Notes: generated by a model from the sequence alone, not told the origin. DNA of 37,927 bases from Oscillospiraceae bacterium (GCA_902761635.1 CACWLG010000038.1:1-37927), one strand, 5' to 3'; positions 16,185 through 24,254 are shown, counted from the stretch's first letter. Numbers and translations are program-made.

Positions 16185-16959
16185 AAAAGAGCTCCATCAG
16201 GAAGGGAATCACGTGCAGGGCCGTGCCGATGATGAGCCAGATTTTGGCCGAGTTCAGGAGCCGGTATTTCATGGCCCCGTCCATGGTCTTGCGGGCTTTG
16301 ATGGTTTTGACCAGGCCGACGATGCCGCAGACGCTGCAAAACGACGTGAGGATGATGCTCCAGATCAGCATCAGCGTCTCATCGGGCGTCTTCTTCTCCT
16401 GCTCCGGCGGGGTGCGGGACATGGTGTAGTCATGCGGCAGCTCCGTCTGCCGGTCCGTGCTCTGCTGCGAGCTGTAGTGGACCTGGCCGCCGCGTGCCGG
16501 GCCGTGATATTCTGCGTCTGGCCGCTCGTAGTCACGGTCCTCCGTCTTGTTGGCGACCTCCCTGGCATCCGGGGCCGCTGCCCGGGCCGGGTCCGGTGCG
16601 GCTGCCGCGGCGGCGGCTACAGTTGCTGCGGCGGCGGCCGCTGCACTGCTTTTTTTCAGAGAATCCGGCTCCAGGGTGAGCTCCGGCATCTTGTCGGCTT
16701 GTTTCGGCTCCGGGGCAGGCGCGACGGCTGCCGCGGCAGAACCGGAACCCCAGAGGTCCGGCTCCAGGGTGAGCTCCGGCACCTTCTCCTCCTTCCTGGG
16801 CGTCGGGCCCGGTACGGCTTTGTTCAGCGCGGGGTCCTTCTTCCGGCGGTCGTCCTCGGTATACACCGGCTCGGGCGGCAGGTTGAGCTGGGCGCCGCAT
16901 TCGCCGCAGAAGCGCTGGCCCTCCTCGATCGGAGTGCCGCAGTTGGGACAGGTTTTCAT
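16183..16959 (-). CDS. Zinc-ribbon membrane protein with Ala-rich linker
   Basis: This 258-residue protein has an N-terminal zinc ribbon (CPNCG at 4-8, CGECG at 18-22), a long low-complexity linker rich in Ala, Pro and Glu, and two C-terminal membrane helices (LIWSIILTSFCSVCGIVGLV and ending IGTALHVIPFLMELF). The linker has two PELTLEPD copies 31 residues apart. C-terminal helices resemble CD225/DUF4190-type two-helix modules, but this is tentative. AAAGGAGG lies before the ATG. It lies 32 bp after the DUF2752 gene and is the last gene of the ymdB unit. Function unknown. Confidence 0.75.
   Translation of the reverse strand: MKTCPNCGTPIEEGQRFCGECGAQLNLPPEPVYTEDDRRKKDPALNKAVPGPTPRKEEKVPELTLEPDLWGSGSAAAAVAPAPEPKQADKMPELTLEPDSLKKSSAAAAAAATVAAAAAAAPDPARAAAPDAREVANKTEDRDYERPDAEYHGPARGGQVHYSSQQSTDRQTELPHDYTMSRTPPEQEKKTPDETLMLIWSIILTSFCSVCGIVGLVKTIKARKTMDGAMKYRLLNSAKIWLIIGTALHVIPFLMELF
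16664..16781 (-). repeat. 25-bp direct repeat inside the zinc-ribbon gene
   Basis: TCCGGCTCCAGGGTGAGCTC plus GGCA... is repeated exactly at 16664-16688 and 16757-16781, 93 bp (31 codons) apart. It encodes the two PELTLEPD units and points to a recent internal duplication within the linker, next to a GCG-rich poly-alanine tract (about 16560-16650). Confidence 0.85.
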
Positions 16960-16991
16960 TGGGATCGCCTCCTTTGTTGATTGCTGTCAGC

Positions 16992-17459
16992 TTATGGACG
17001 GAATGATAGCTCATGGTTTGGCGCCAGAAACGCAAAGCCCGGGAGATTGCGCAGCAACCAGAAGCTCAGGATCAGCACCAGCGCCGTGCGCCCCGCCCAG
17101 GCGGGAAGCACGGGCTTTTTTAATGCAAGGGCAGGGAACACAAACCGCAGGTACTCCCACAGAAGGAGAGCGCCGCAGGGCAGGCCCAGCAGAAACAGCA
17201 GCGGGTTATAGCTCACCGCCTCCAAGGGATGCCCGCGCAGCAGGGCGATCGCCGCCCGCCCGGACCCGCAGCCGGGGCAGTAAAGTCCCGTCAGCTCCCG
17301 AAACAGGCAGCAGAGCCCGCCGCCATGCAGAAGCCAGCGGCAGCCGAGAAAGACGAAGAGAGGCGCGCCGAGCCCGACGGCGAGCCTTGCAAGGCGCGAA
17401 CCGGAGCCGCTTCCCAATCCGTCCCCGGTGGGGTGCTCTTTACTCTCCACTCTCGCCAT
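16992..17459 (-). CDS. DUF2752 membrane protein
   Basis: This ~155-residue protein has the DUF2752 signature LTGLYCPGCGSGRAAIALLR followed by YNPLLFL, with a helix before it and about three membrane helices in all. The family is common in Gram-positive and other bacteria; its role is unknown, though the paired cysteines (CPGC) suggest metal or redox function. The start is uncertain. ATG 17459 overlaps the end of the upstream ATPase gene by 20 bp and no clear ribosome binding site distinguishes it from an ATG at 17477 or internal GTGs. Coupled translation with the ATPase is likely. Confidence 0.75.
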   Translation of the reverse strand: MARVESKEHPTGDGLGSGSGSRLARLAVGLGAPLFVFLGCRWLLHGGGLCCLFRELTGLYCPGCGSGRAAIALLRGHPLEAVSYNPLLFLLGLPCGALLLWEYLRFVFPALALKKPVLPAWAGRTALVLILSFWLLRNLPGFAFLAPNHELSFRP

Positions 17460-19479
17460 TTTCACTGCTCTCTGCATTCTCTTCACTCTTGAGCTTCTCT
17501 TCCGCGTCCGCATCCTCCGCGATCTCCGGGACAGGTGCCTTCGCCGCTGCTTCCTCATGCGCGGGCAGGGCGTTGTCCTGGCGGCGGCAGCTGAAAAGGA
17601 TGACCTGCCGCTCCTTGGCGATCTCGCCCAGCAGCTTCATCGCCTGCTCAAGGCGTTCCTCGTCCAGGTTCACCAGCGCGTCGTCCAGGATCAGGGGGCA
17701 GGGCTCTCCCTCGGGGAGGGCCAGCTCGCACACGGCCAGGCGCACGGCGAGGTACATGATGTCCAGCGTTCCAGCGCTCAGATACTCCGCGCTGTGGGAG
17801 ACGGCGTCATCGCTCACCCGCGTCATGGCAGAGAAGTCCCGGTTGATGAGCACGTCGGAATAGCGCCCGCCGGTGACCGCCGACATGTAGCCGGAGGCCA
17901 CGCGCCCCAGCTCCGGCGAGAAGCGGCGCTGGATCTCCTCGTCCGCGTCCTGCAGGGTGTCGAGCGCAAGGGCGAGGGCGTCATACTCATCACTGAGCTC
18001 TTCATATTCGTTTTTCATATAAGTGAGGGAGCTCGAGAGCACGAGCGGGTCACCCATGGCGGCAAGGCGGCCGTTGGCGTTTGCCAGCTGCCGCGACAGG
18101 GTCTCGATCTCCGCCCGGCCAGCGGCGAGCTGCCGCGTGAGTTGGGCTGCCTCAGAGCTGCCGTCGGTGAAGTCCAGCTCCTTCAGGGCTGTCTCCTCCA
18201 CCTCATTGAGCTCGCCCCGGGCGCTTTCAAAATTCCTGCGGCATGCCCGTTCGGTCTGCTCGGCCTGGAGCATGTGCTGCCAGAGGGCGCAGTGCTCTTC
18301 GAGCGCCTCCCGTATTTCCGAGGCCGACTGGGCGTGGTATTTTTCCAGCAATTGCTGGCGTCGGCTTCGCGCCGCCTCCTGCTGCCGGTGGTCCCGGCTG
18401 AAGCGGAAGAGGAAGAAGATGGCCGCCGCGCACAGGATGCCCGATACCACGATCCATACGATGTTCTGGTAATTGGCGTACAGGGCCGCCGCTGCCATGG
18501 CCAGGGCCACAAACAGCACCGTGAGCAGGACGCTTGCCGATTTGGTCGATTCCATGCGCAGATTCGAGAGCGTTTCCAGATCCGCGGCGGTGTCTGCCTC
18601 CAGACGCTCCGGCGGCTGGAGACCGAAGCGGTCGTGCCGCAGCTCCTCCCGGATCTGGGAGAGGTTTTCCATGGCCTCGTCGTGGGCCGCGGAGCACTCC
18701 TCCATGCTGCTGCGGCTCTGGTTGAGACGGTCCAGCGCCTCCCGGCGCTGCCGCTTGCGCGCCTCGGCCACCTGCAGCTCCAGCTTTTCGCATTCCGCCT
18801 GGCGCTGCTCCAGCCGATCCTCCAGCTCCTCCACATTCTGGATAGAGCTGCTCATCTCCTCCAGGCGGCGCTGGGTATCGTCCATCTTTCCCTCCAGCGC
18901 CGGCAGCAGACCCTTGCGGTTATAGCGCCGCCGCCGCTGCCAGGCGCGCAGCCTTGCGTCCGCCTCAGAGTAGGAGCACTCCTCCTCTCCGGTGGTGACG
19001 ATGGCGCTGATGCGCTTTTCAAGCTCCGGGCTCCCCGTGACCCCTACGCCGCCCTGGGCGATAAAGGCGCTGCGGCGGAACACGTCCTTGCTGACGCCGG
19101 TCAGCATCTCCCCGGCGTTCTGGCCGGTGAGGCCCTTGACCGGCACATTGGTGCCGGTATAGACGGCGGAAAACTCCTGCATGGGGCCGTTTTTGCCCTT
19201 GGTGCGGCGGGAGATGGTGATGTCGCAGCGGTCTGCCACGAGGTCCATGCTGCCCTCCATCGGAGCGCCGGACCAGGGGGCATAGCGCAGCTTGTCCGGC
19301 AGATAGCCGGCCCGCACCCGCTCGGAGCTGTCGATGCCGTAGAGCATGGCCTGGATGAAGGCACACCAGGTGGATTTACCGCTCTCGTTGGGGGCGTAGA
19401 TCACGTTGAGCCCGTCACGAAAGCTGAGGCTCTCGTTTTCCAGCTTCCCGAAGGAAGCCGTGCATTTACGGATCATCAT
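17440..19479 (-). CDS. YhaN-like SMC/Rad50-type ATPase with a membrane hairpin
   Basis: This 679-residue AAA/ABC-type ATPase has its halves at the two ends. An N-terminal Walker A (APNESGKST, 29-37) and a C-terminal signature LSAGT (about 567-571) and Walker B LILDD (about 596-600) are separated by coiled coils. In the middle, where Rad50 has a hook, two hydrophobic helices (about 315-336 and 339-359) form a probable membrane hairpin. This layout matches YhaN of Bacillus, partner of YhaO. Relatives of Rad50-Mre11/SbcCD process DNA ends. ATG 19479 follows GAGGAGG and overlaps the nuclease gene by 14 bp. The C-terminus ends in an acidic, Ala/Glu/Ser-rich tail. Confidence 0.85.
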   Translation of the reverse strand: MMIRKCTASFGKLENESLSFRDGLNVIYAPNESGKSTWCAFIQAMLYGIDSSERVRAGYLPDKLRYAPWSGAPMEGSMDLVADRCDITISRRTKGKNGPMQEFSAVYTGTNVPVKGLTGQNAGEMLTGVSKDVFRRSAFIAQGGVGVTGSPELEKRISAIVTTGEEECSYSEADARLRAWQRRRRYNRKGLLPALEGKMDDTQRRLEEMSSSIQNVEELEDRLEQRQAECEKLELQVAEARKRQRREALDRLNQSRSSMEECSAAHDEAMENLSQIREELRHDRFGLQPPERLEADTAADLETLSNLRMESTKSASVLLTVLFVALAMAAAALYANYQNIVWIVVSGILCAAAIFFLFRFSRDHRQQEAARSRRQQLLEKYHAQSASEIREALEEHCALWQHMLQAEQTERACRRNFESARGELNEVEETALKELDFTDGSSEAAQLTRQLAAGRAEIETLSRQLANANGRLAAMGDPLVLSSSLTYMKNEYEELSDEYDALALALDTLQDADEEIQRRFSPELGRVASGYMSAVTGGRYSDVLINRDFSAMTRVSDDAVSHSAEYLSAGTLDIMYLAVRLAVCELALPEGEPCPLILDDALVNLDEERLEQAMKLLGEIAKERQVILFSCRRQDNALPAHEEAAAKAPVPEIAEDADAEEKLKSEENAESSENGESGE

Positions 19480-20587
19480 GTCGGACCGCCTCCTCTCTTC
19501 TGTCCAGCGCGGCCAGACCCCAGCGGGCTGCCTGCTCGACGGCGCGCCGCCCGGCTTCGTCGGGAGCTTCGTCATATTTCCTGCGCAGCTTTTTCAGGAA
19601 CAGGCCGCGCAGGGTGTCGTCCCCGGCCTTTTCCCAGAGGCTGCGTCGGATGCGCGTCTCGTCCCGCAGCTGCAGCTCAAAAAACAGCTCGCTGAGATTG
19701 ACACGCAGGCGGTTTAAGTCCGGGGCCTCGTCCGTCTCCCCGGTGAGGGTGATGCGGTAGATGTCCCGCACCGTCTCGTCCGGCAGCAGGGTGTGTACGG
19801 CGAGCAGCGGGTCCGCCCCTGTCACATCCACGCGCAGCTCCTCATAACGGCGCAGGGCGATGCAGCGCGTCTCCAACTGGCAGTCGCCGCTGTCCGAGAG
19901 GGTGATGAGGTTCACACTCTTCTCTCCGGTCTCGTCAAAGCCCCGCCCCTCGGGGCAGCCGGGCCAGGAATACCAGGTCTCGCCCGCGCGCAGAAGGCCG
20001 CTGGCCTTGTGGATGTGCCCGAGGGCTACATAGTCCATGCCGCACTCGCGCAGATCCTGCTCCGTGATGGGGTTATAGGGCGAGTCCTGCCGGGCGCACA
20101 ACTCCCCGTGCAGGACCAGGAGGTTCCTGACGCCATGCACCCGCTCGGCATGGTAGCCGCTGAGCAGGGAGCCGCTGCGTTTTTCGTTGAAGGCCGCGCC
20201 GTAGACCCTGAGGCCCAGGGCGGGCAGCTCCATCCCGCGGATGCGGTTTTCGGTGAAAAGGTAGACGTTCCCCGGCAGCTCCAGCCGTGTCCAGGGGGAC
20301 TTCTCCGTATAGAAATCATGGTTGCCGGGCGCAATGAACACCGGCGCGCCCATCCCGGCGAGACAGCGGCAGAGCTCCTCTCCGGTCTCGAAATAGCTGT
20401 GGTCGCTGTCCAGCAGGTCGCCCGCCAGCAGCACAAGCTGCACCCGCTCCTGCCGCGCAAGCTCGGAGAGTCTGGACAGAAGCGCGCGCTGCTCCTCCCG
20501 TCTGAGGGCGGCCTTGCCTGCCGGCAGCCCCTCAAAGGGGGAGTCCAGGTGCAGGTCGGCCGCGTGCAGAATCCGAATCTCGCTCAT
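19466..20587 (-). CDS. SbcD/YhaO-like metallophosphoesterase (DNA exonuclease-like)
   Basis: This 373-residue protein has all calcineurin-type metal motifs in order: DLHLDSP near the N-terminus, AGDLLD, PGNHDF, LHGEL and GHIH. These are the Mre11/SbcD-type two-metal active site, so DNA phosphodiester cleavage is likely. The C-terminal third resembles the capping/ATPase-binding region of YhaO. It is translationally coupled at both ends: its ATG overlaps the ymdB stop (ATGA) and its stop overlaps the YhaN-like ATPase start, as expected for subunits of one complex. There is no signal peptide. Confidence 0.87.
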   Translation of the reverse strand: MSEIRILHAADLHLDSPFEGLPAGKAALRREEQRALLSRLSELARQERVQLVLLAGDLLDSDHSYFETGEELCRCLAGMGAPVFIAPGNHDFYTEKSPWTRLELPGNVYLFTENRIRGMELPALGLRVYGAAFNEKRSGSLLSGYHAERVHGVRNLLVLHGELCARQDSPYNPITEQDLRECGMDYVALGHIHKASGLLRAGETWYSWPGCPEGRGFDETGEKSVNLITLSDSGDCQLETRCIALRRYEELRVDVTGADPLLAVHTLLPDETVRDIYRITLTGETDEAPDLNRLRVNLSELFFELQLRDETRIRRSLWEKAGDDTLRGLFLKKLRRKYDEAPDEAGRRAVEQAARWGLAALDRREEAVRHDDP

Positions 20588-21357
20588 CTCAGTCTGACCC
20601 CCTCGGCCTTCAGGCAGCGGCCGGTGTCGCTCTCGATCTCAAAAACACAGCCCTCCAGCTTGCTCGGGCCCTTGGCGGACTCATAACGCCTTGGCGGGTC
20701 GCCCAGGAACTTGCCGATGCTCTGCTCCGGGTCGATGCCGAGGACCGAGTGTACGGCCCCGGTCATGCCGAGGTCGCTGATATAGCCCGTGCCCTTGGGC
20801 AGCACCTCGGCGTCCGAGGTCTGCACATGGGTGTGGGTGCCCCAGACGGCGCTGGCCTTCCCGTCAAGCAGGAAGCCCATGGCGCGCTTTTCGCTGGTCC
20901 CCTCGGCATGGAAGTCCACCAGGATGATCTTCTCCTGGATCTCCGCCATATAGCCATCGGCGATGACGAAGGGGTTGTCGGTATTGCTGTCCAGGGTGAA
21001 GCGGCCCATCAGGTTCAAAACACACAGGTCCCCGAAGTCCCGGTGATAGACCGCGATGCCCCGGCCCGGGCACTGGGGGCCGAAGTTTGCCGGGCGCAGG
21101 ATGCGCGTGCGCTCTGCGAGGTAGGGCTGCATCTCCGTGCGGGTCCAGGTATGGTTGCCGAGGGTAATGACGTCGGCGCCGGCGCGGAAAATGAGATCCG
21201 CCTGCTTGGGCGTAATGCCCACTACATTTGCGTTCTCTCCGTTTACCACGGTGAAGGCAATATCGTTTTCCTTCTGAAAGGGCTTGAGCCGCTTCTCCAG
21301 ACAGTCCAATCCCGGCTGTCCGCAGACATCCCCTACCGCCAGTATTTTCACGATCAT
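20584..21357 (-). CDS. ymdB: YmdB-family metallophosphoesterase (TIGR00282)
   Basis: This 257-residue enzyme belongs to the TIGR00282/YmdB family; B. subtilis YmdB hydrolyses cyclic nucleotides and influences biofilm and motility choice. Metal ligands are visible in AVGDVCG (Asp8), NGENAN, GNHTW, DFHAEGTSEKRAMG and GTHTHVQTSD. Length is normal. GGGAGG stands before the ATG. It is the first gene of the minus-strand unit running to the zinc-ribbon protein and overlaps the next gene by ATGA. In other Firmicutes ymdB often follows rny; here rny is not adjacent and an SbcD-like gene is instead. Confidence 0.92.
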   Translation of the reverse strand: MIVKILAVGDVCGQPGLDCLEKRLKPFQKENDIAFTVVNGENANVVGITPKQADLIFRAGADVITLGNHTWTRTEMQPYLAERTRILRPANFGPQCPGRGIAVYHRDFGDLCVLNLMGRFTLDSNTDNPFVIADGYMAEIQEKIILVDFHAEGTSEKRAMGFLLDGKASAVWGTHTHVQTSDAEVLPKGTGYISDLGMTGAVHSVLGIDPEQSIGKFLGDPPRRYESAKGPSKLEGCVFEIESDTGRCLKAEGVRLR

Positions 21358-21396
21358 GACAAAACCCTCCCGGCATGCAGAATCCTTGATTTTATT

Positions 21397-21426
21397 ATTT
21401 TACCACAAATTGCATGGGAACAGCAA
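21397..21426 (-). promoter_or_regulatory. Putative promoter of the ymdB unit
   Basis: On the minus strand TTGCTG (21426-21421) and TAAAAT (21402-21397) are separated by 18 bp, 40 bp before the ymdB start. Confidence 0.5.
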
Positions 21427-21474
21427 GGCCTTTGCGCACATACTGATAGTATCTTCATGAAGGAGGCTTTTTTG

Positions 21475-21642
21475 ATGAACAAGCGCAATTTTTATGTCGG
21501 TATGGGTCTTGGCCTTGCGGTGGGCGGCGCGGCGATGTTCGCCATGCGCCCGAAGAAGAGCGGTGTCAAGACCGTGGTGGGCCGCACGCTCAAAACCATG
21601 GGTGAGGCGGCGGACGCCGTTTCGGATCTGATGGGATGGTAA
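21475..21642 (+). CDS. Small glycine-rich membrane peptide (55 aa)
   Basis: This 55-residue peptide has a basic N-terminus, one short Gly/Ala-rich helix (about 7-24, YVGMGLGLAVGGAAMFAM, with GxxxG-like spacing) and a basic then acidic tail ending DLMGW. It recalls small YtxH/glycine-zipper proteins, but function is unknown. Support for being real is strong despite the size: AAGGAGG lies before the ATG and a perfect terminator begins 2 bp after the stop. It is divergent from ymdB. No convincing promoter was found in 21358-21474. Confidence 0.8.
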   Translation: MNKRNFYVGMGLGLAVGGAAMFAMRPKKSGVKTVVGRTLKTMGEAADAVSDLMGW

Positions 21643-21643
21643 C

Positions 21644-21670
21644 AGGGGCGGCCATGCGGCCGCCCCTTTA
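21644..21670 (+). terminator. Terminator of the 55-aa peptide gene
   Basis: Stem AGGGGCGGCC/GGCCGCCCCT with ATGC loop (21644-21667), followed by TTTA. Its tail is directly joined to the first MITE-like element. Confidence 0.88.
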
Positions 21671-21671
21671 A

Positions 21672-21816
21672 GTCAACACCGCACAATCCGCCTTCGGCAT
21701 CTCCTGGAAAATTTGTGCCCTGATTTCGTCACTTTTTCTTGAGGTACACAAAGTACATCTGCGAAAAAGTGCAAATTTTCTCAGGATCTGCTCTTGCCGA
21801 ATTATGCGGTATTGCC
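21672..21816. mobile_element. MITE-like element, copy 1
   Basis: This 145-bp element has imperfect terminal inverted repeats (left GTCAACACCGCACAATCCG; right end reads GGCAATACCGCATAATTCG on the other strand; 15 of 19 match) and is flanked by TTAA direct duplications at 21668-21671 and 21817-21820. It has no coding capacity. The interior has an inverted repeat CACTTTTTC (21730-21738)/GAAAAAGTG (21763-21771), extended in this copy by AAATTTGTGC/GCAAATTT. Bases 21692-21772 are identical to copy 2. It lies between the peptide terminator and the end of the HAD gene. Transposition would need an enzyme in trans; none is in the window. Confidence 0.8.
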
Positions 21817-21829
21817 TTAATCGTCCTGT

Positions 21830-22654
21830 TTAATTCAGCACAAAGCGCTCCACCGCGCGGGCAAAGCCCGCCTCGTTGTTGCTCGCCGTCACATAGTCCG
21901 CGGCCCCGAGAAGCGCGGGGGCGGCGTTTGCCATGGCAACACCGATGCCTGCAAGCTCCAGCATATCGAGGTCGTTGGTCCCGTCACCGAGGGCCATGCT
22001 GTCCTTGGCCTCCACACCGAGGATGCGGCACAGGCTCATCAGGCACTGGCCCTTGGTGGCGCTCAGGGCATTGATCTCAATGTTGAAAGGCATGGAGGTG
22101 GAAAAGGCCAGGTTCGGAAAGCGCTTCGGCAGCTCCTCCAGCTCCCGCGCGCGCTGCTGCATGTCGGTGAAGTAGAGCTGCAGCTTCTGCACGCCGGTCC
22201 CCTTTTCCCGGAGAAAGGCCTTCAGCTCCGGCACGGGAGCGCGAAGACTGGTAATAAGCTTTCGCACACCGGGGTCCGGGATGATACCGGGGGCAACCTT
22301 CAGCATGTCGGCGGTCATATAGCCCCAGTTGTCCTGATAGCAGTCATAGAGCACCCCGAGGGTATCGGCATATTCATAGAAGGCCACAGCCTCCTCCACC
22401 GGGATCTCGGCCCGCGCGGCGGCACGATCCTTCTGGGCGTCGTAGAGGTAGGAGCCGTTGGCCGTGATGAACCAGCGCATGAAGGGCAGGCTCTTGAGCT
22501 CGTCGGGGATGCCCTTGTAAATGCGCCCCGTGGCGGGTACGATCTGTACGCCCCGCGCGGCGGCGCGTTTGATGGCGTCGAGATTGTCCTGCGGGATCTG
22601 CTTGCTGTCGTCCAGCAGCGTCCCGTCCAGGTCAAAGGCGAGAATTTTGATCAT
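21830..22654 (-). CDS. Cof-type HAD-IIB phosphatase
   Basis: This 274-residue haloacid-dehalogenase hydrolase has motif I DLDGTLLDD with the nucleophile Asp near residue 8, motif II in VPATGRIYKG, motif III Lys in SATKGQCL and motif IV GDGTNDLDML, plus the Cof-type cap inserted between. Family members dephosphorylate sugar phosphates or FMN; the substrate here is not predictable. The second ATG (22654, MIKILAFDLDG) is preferred, since GGAG is 8 bp before it and only 2 bp before the ATG at 22660. It starts 11 bp after the yifB stop and probably shares that transcript. Confidence 0.9.
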   Translation of the reverse strand: MIKILAFDLDGTLLDDSKQIPQDNLDAIKRAAARGVQIVPATGRIYKGIPDELKSLPFMRWFITANGSYLYDAQKDRAAARAEIPVEEAVAFYEYADTLGVLYDCYQDNWGYMTADMLKVAPGIIPDPGVRKLITSLRAPVPELKAFLREKGTGVQKLQLYFTDMQQRARELEELPKRFPNLAFSTSMPFNIEINALSATKGQCLMSLCRILGVEAKDSMALGDGTNDLDMLELAGIGVAMANAAPALLGAADYVTASNNEAGFARAVERFVLN

Positions 22655-22665
22655 GGCCATTGCTC

Positions 22666-24174
22666 CTAACTCAGCTCGTATGTCCTGTACTGTATCGCCT
22701 CGGCGATGTGGTCGGCGCGGATGGTGTCGGCGCCCTCCAGATCGGCGATGGTGCGGGCGACCCTGAGAATGCGGTCATAGCTGCGGGCCGAGAGGTTCAT
22801 CGTGTCGAAGGCCGCCTTCATCAGGGCGTCCCCCTCCGCGTCCGGGGCGCAGTACTGCCGGAGATCTTTGCCCTGCATGCGGGCGTTGCAGAGGGCCTTG
22901 TCCGTAAAGCGCGACCGCTGCCGCTCTCTTGCGGCGTTAACGCGCTCGCGGATCGCGGCGGAGCTCTCCGCCGGGGCGCGGCGCTTCAGCTCCTCGTAGT
23001 CCAGAGCCGGGACCTCCACAATGAGGTCGATGCGATCCAGCAACGGGCCCGAGATGCGCGAATGATAGCGGTGTACCTCCGCCTCCGAGCACTTGCATCT
23101 CCCCGAGGGGTGCCCATACCAGCCGCATTTGCAGGGGTTCATGGCGCACACCAGCATGAAGCGGCTCGGAAAGCTCACCGAACCCGCCACGCGCGAGACC
23201 GTGACCACCCCGTCCTCCAGCGGCTGGCGCAGGACCTCGAGGGCGTCATTGCGAAACTCCGGCAGCTCGTCCAGAAACAGGACGCCGTGGTGGGCAAGGC
23301 TGATCTCACCGGGTCTGGGGATCGCGCCGCCGCCGGCAAGGCCCGCCGCCGACACCGTGTGATGGGGCGAGCGAAAGGGCCGCGAGGCGACGACCGGCTT
23401 TTCATGGCTTGTGAGCCCCGCCACGGACCAGATCTCCGTGGCTTCGATGATCTCCTCGCGGCTCATATTCGGAAGAATGCCGGGCAGGCGCTTTGCCAGC
23501 ATGGACTTGCCCGCGCCGGGCGGGCCCACAATCAGGATGTTGTGACCGCCTGCCGCGGCGATCTCAAAGGCGCGTTTGACGTTCTCCTGCCCCTTCACGT
23601 CGGCAAAATCCAGCAGCGCGTCCTCCTCCGCCGTGAGGGCCGGGGCCGGCGTCGGGGAGAGCGCCTTTTCACCGCGCAGATGTCTGACAAGCTCTGTGAC
23701 TGTGCGCACCCCGTAGACCTCCAGCCCCTCGGCAAAGGCGGCCTCGCTGGCATTCTCCGCCGGGACAAAGAGGCGGCGCAGCCCCTCGCGCTTGGCGGCC
23801 AGGGCCATGGGCAGCGTGCCCTGCACGGGGCGCAGCTCGCCGGTGAGGCTGAGCTCCCCGATAAAGGCGGCGTCTTCCTCCGGCGGTCTGATGTCCCCGG
23901 AGGCAGCGAGGATGCCCACCAGGATCGGCAGGTCATACACTGTGCCGGTCTTTTTCTTGTCCGCCGGGGCCAGGTTCACTGTGAGGCGGGATACCGGGAA
24001 GCGGAAGCCGCTGTTTTTGACGGCGGCGTGTACCCTCTCCCGGGCCTCCTTGACCGCCGCATCCGGCAGGCCCACAATGTCAAAGTGGGGCAGGCCGTTG
24101 GAAATATAGACCTCCACCGACACCCCATAGCCGCCGATGCCGCTGACCCCGAGGCTTTTGACGGATGAAAACAC
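22666..24174 (-). CDS. YifB/ComM-family Mg-chelatase-like AAA ATPase
   Basis: This ~502-residue protein has an N-terminal Lon-protease-like domain (YISNGLPHFDIVGLPDAAVK), a Walker A GPPGAGKS near 217-224, Walker B GVLFLDELPEF, a cysteine-rich insert (CAMNPCKCGWYGHP...CKCS) and the C-terminal Mg-chelatase region. The family includes ComM, a branch-migration helicase acting in natural transformation; bacterial YifB without a competence context is of uncertain role. The GTG at 24174 (protein MFSSVKSLG...) is preferred: AGAGAGG lies 8 bp before it, whereas the GTG at 24183 has no room for a ribosome binding site, and the family usually starts a few residues before the SxxxLG motif. Confidence 0.92.
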   Translation of the reverse strand: MFSSVKSLGVSGIGGYGVSVEVYISNGLPHFDIVGLPDAAVKEARERVHAAVKNSGFRFPVSRLTVNLAPADKKKTGTVYDLPILVGILAASGDIRPPEEDAAFIGELSLTGELRPVQGTLPMALAAKREGLRRLFVPAENASEAAFAEGLEVYGVRTVTELVRHLRGEKALSPTPAPALTAEEDALLDFADVKGQENVKRAFEIAAAGGHNILIVGPPGAGKSMLAKRLPGILPNMSREEIIEATEIWSVAGLTSHEKPVVASRPFRSPHHTVSAAGLAGGGAIPRPGEISLAHHGVLFLDELPEFRNDALEVLRQPLEDGVVTVSRVAGSVSFPSRFMLVCAMNPCKCGWYGHPSGRCKCSEAEVHRYHSRISGPLLDRIDLIVEVPALDYEELKRRAPAESSAAIRERVNAARERQRSRFTDKALCNARMQGKDLRQYCAPDAEGDALMKAAFDTMNLSARSYDRILRVARTIADLEGADTIRADHIAEAIQYRTYELS

Positions 24175-24220
24175 GTTGTTCACCTCTCTATACAGTGTGG
24201 AGCTTTATTCCGTCCTATTA

Positions 24221-24250
24221 AAAAACCGGAGGCTTGCGTCTCCGGTTTTT
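24221..24250 (-). terminator. Terminator of aspS
   Basis: Eleven-bp perfect stem AAAAACCGGAG/CTCCGGTTTTT with an 8-base loop, lying directly after the aspS stop; on the minus strand it ends in six T. It separates the hisS-aspS region from yifB. Confidence 0.9.
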
Positions 24251-24254
24251 ATGT

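Noticed and set aside
17428-19695. 755-codon plus-strand frame opposite the YhaN-like ATPase
   Set aside because: No recognisable motifs, and the minus strand has complete Walker A, signature and Walker B motifs. The same reasoning removes similar long antisense frames at 3612-4955, 24234-26063, 28556-30871 and 32065-34434.
20749-21642. 297-codon plus-strand frame ending in the small peptide gene
   Set aside because: Most of it is antisense to ymdB; only the last 55 codons have a ribosome binding site and a following terminator, so the gene was limited to 21475-21642.
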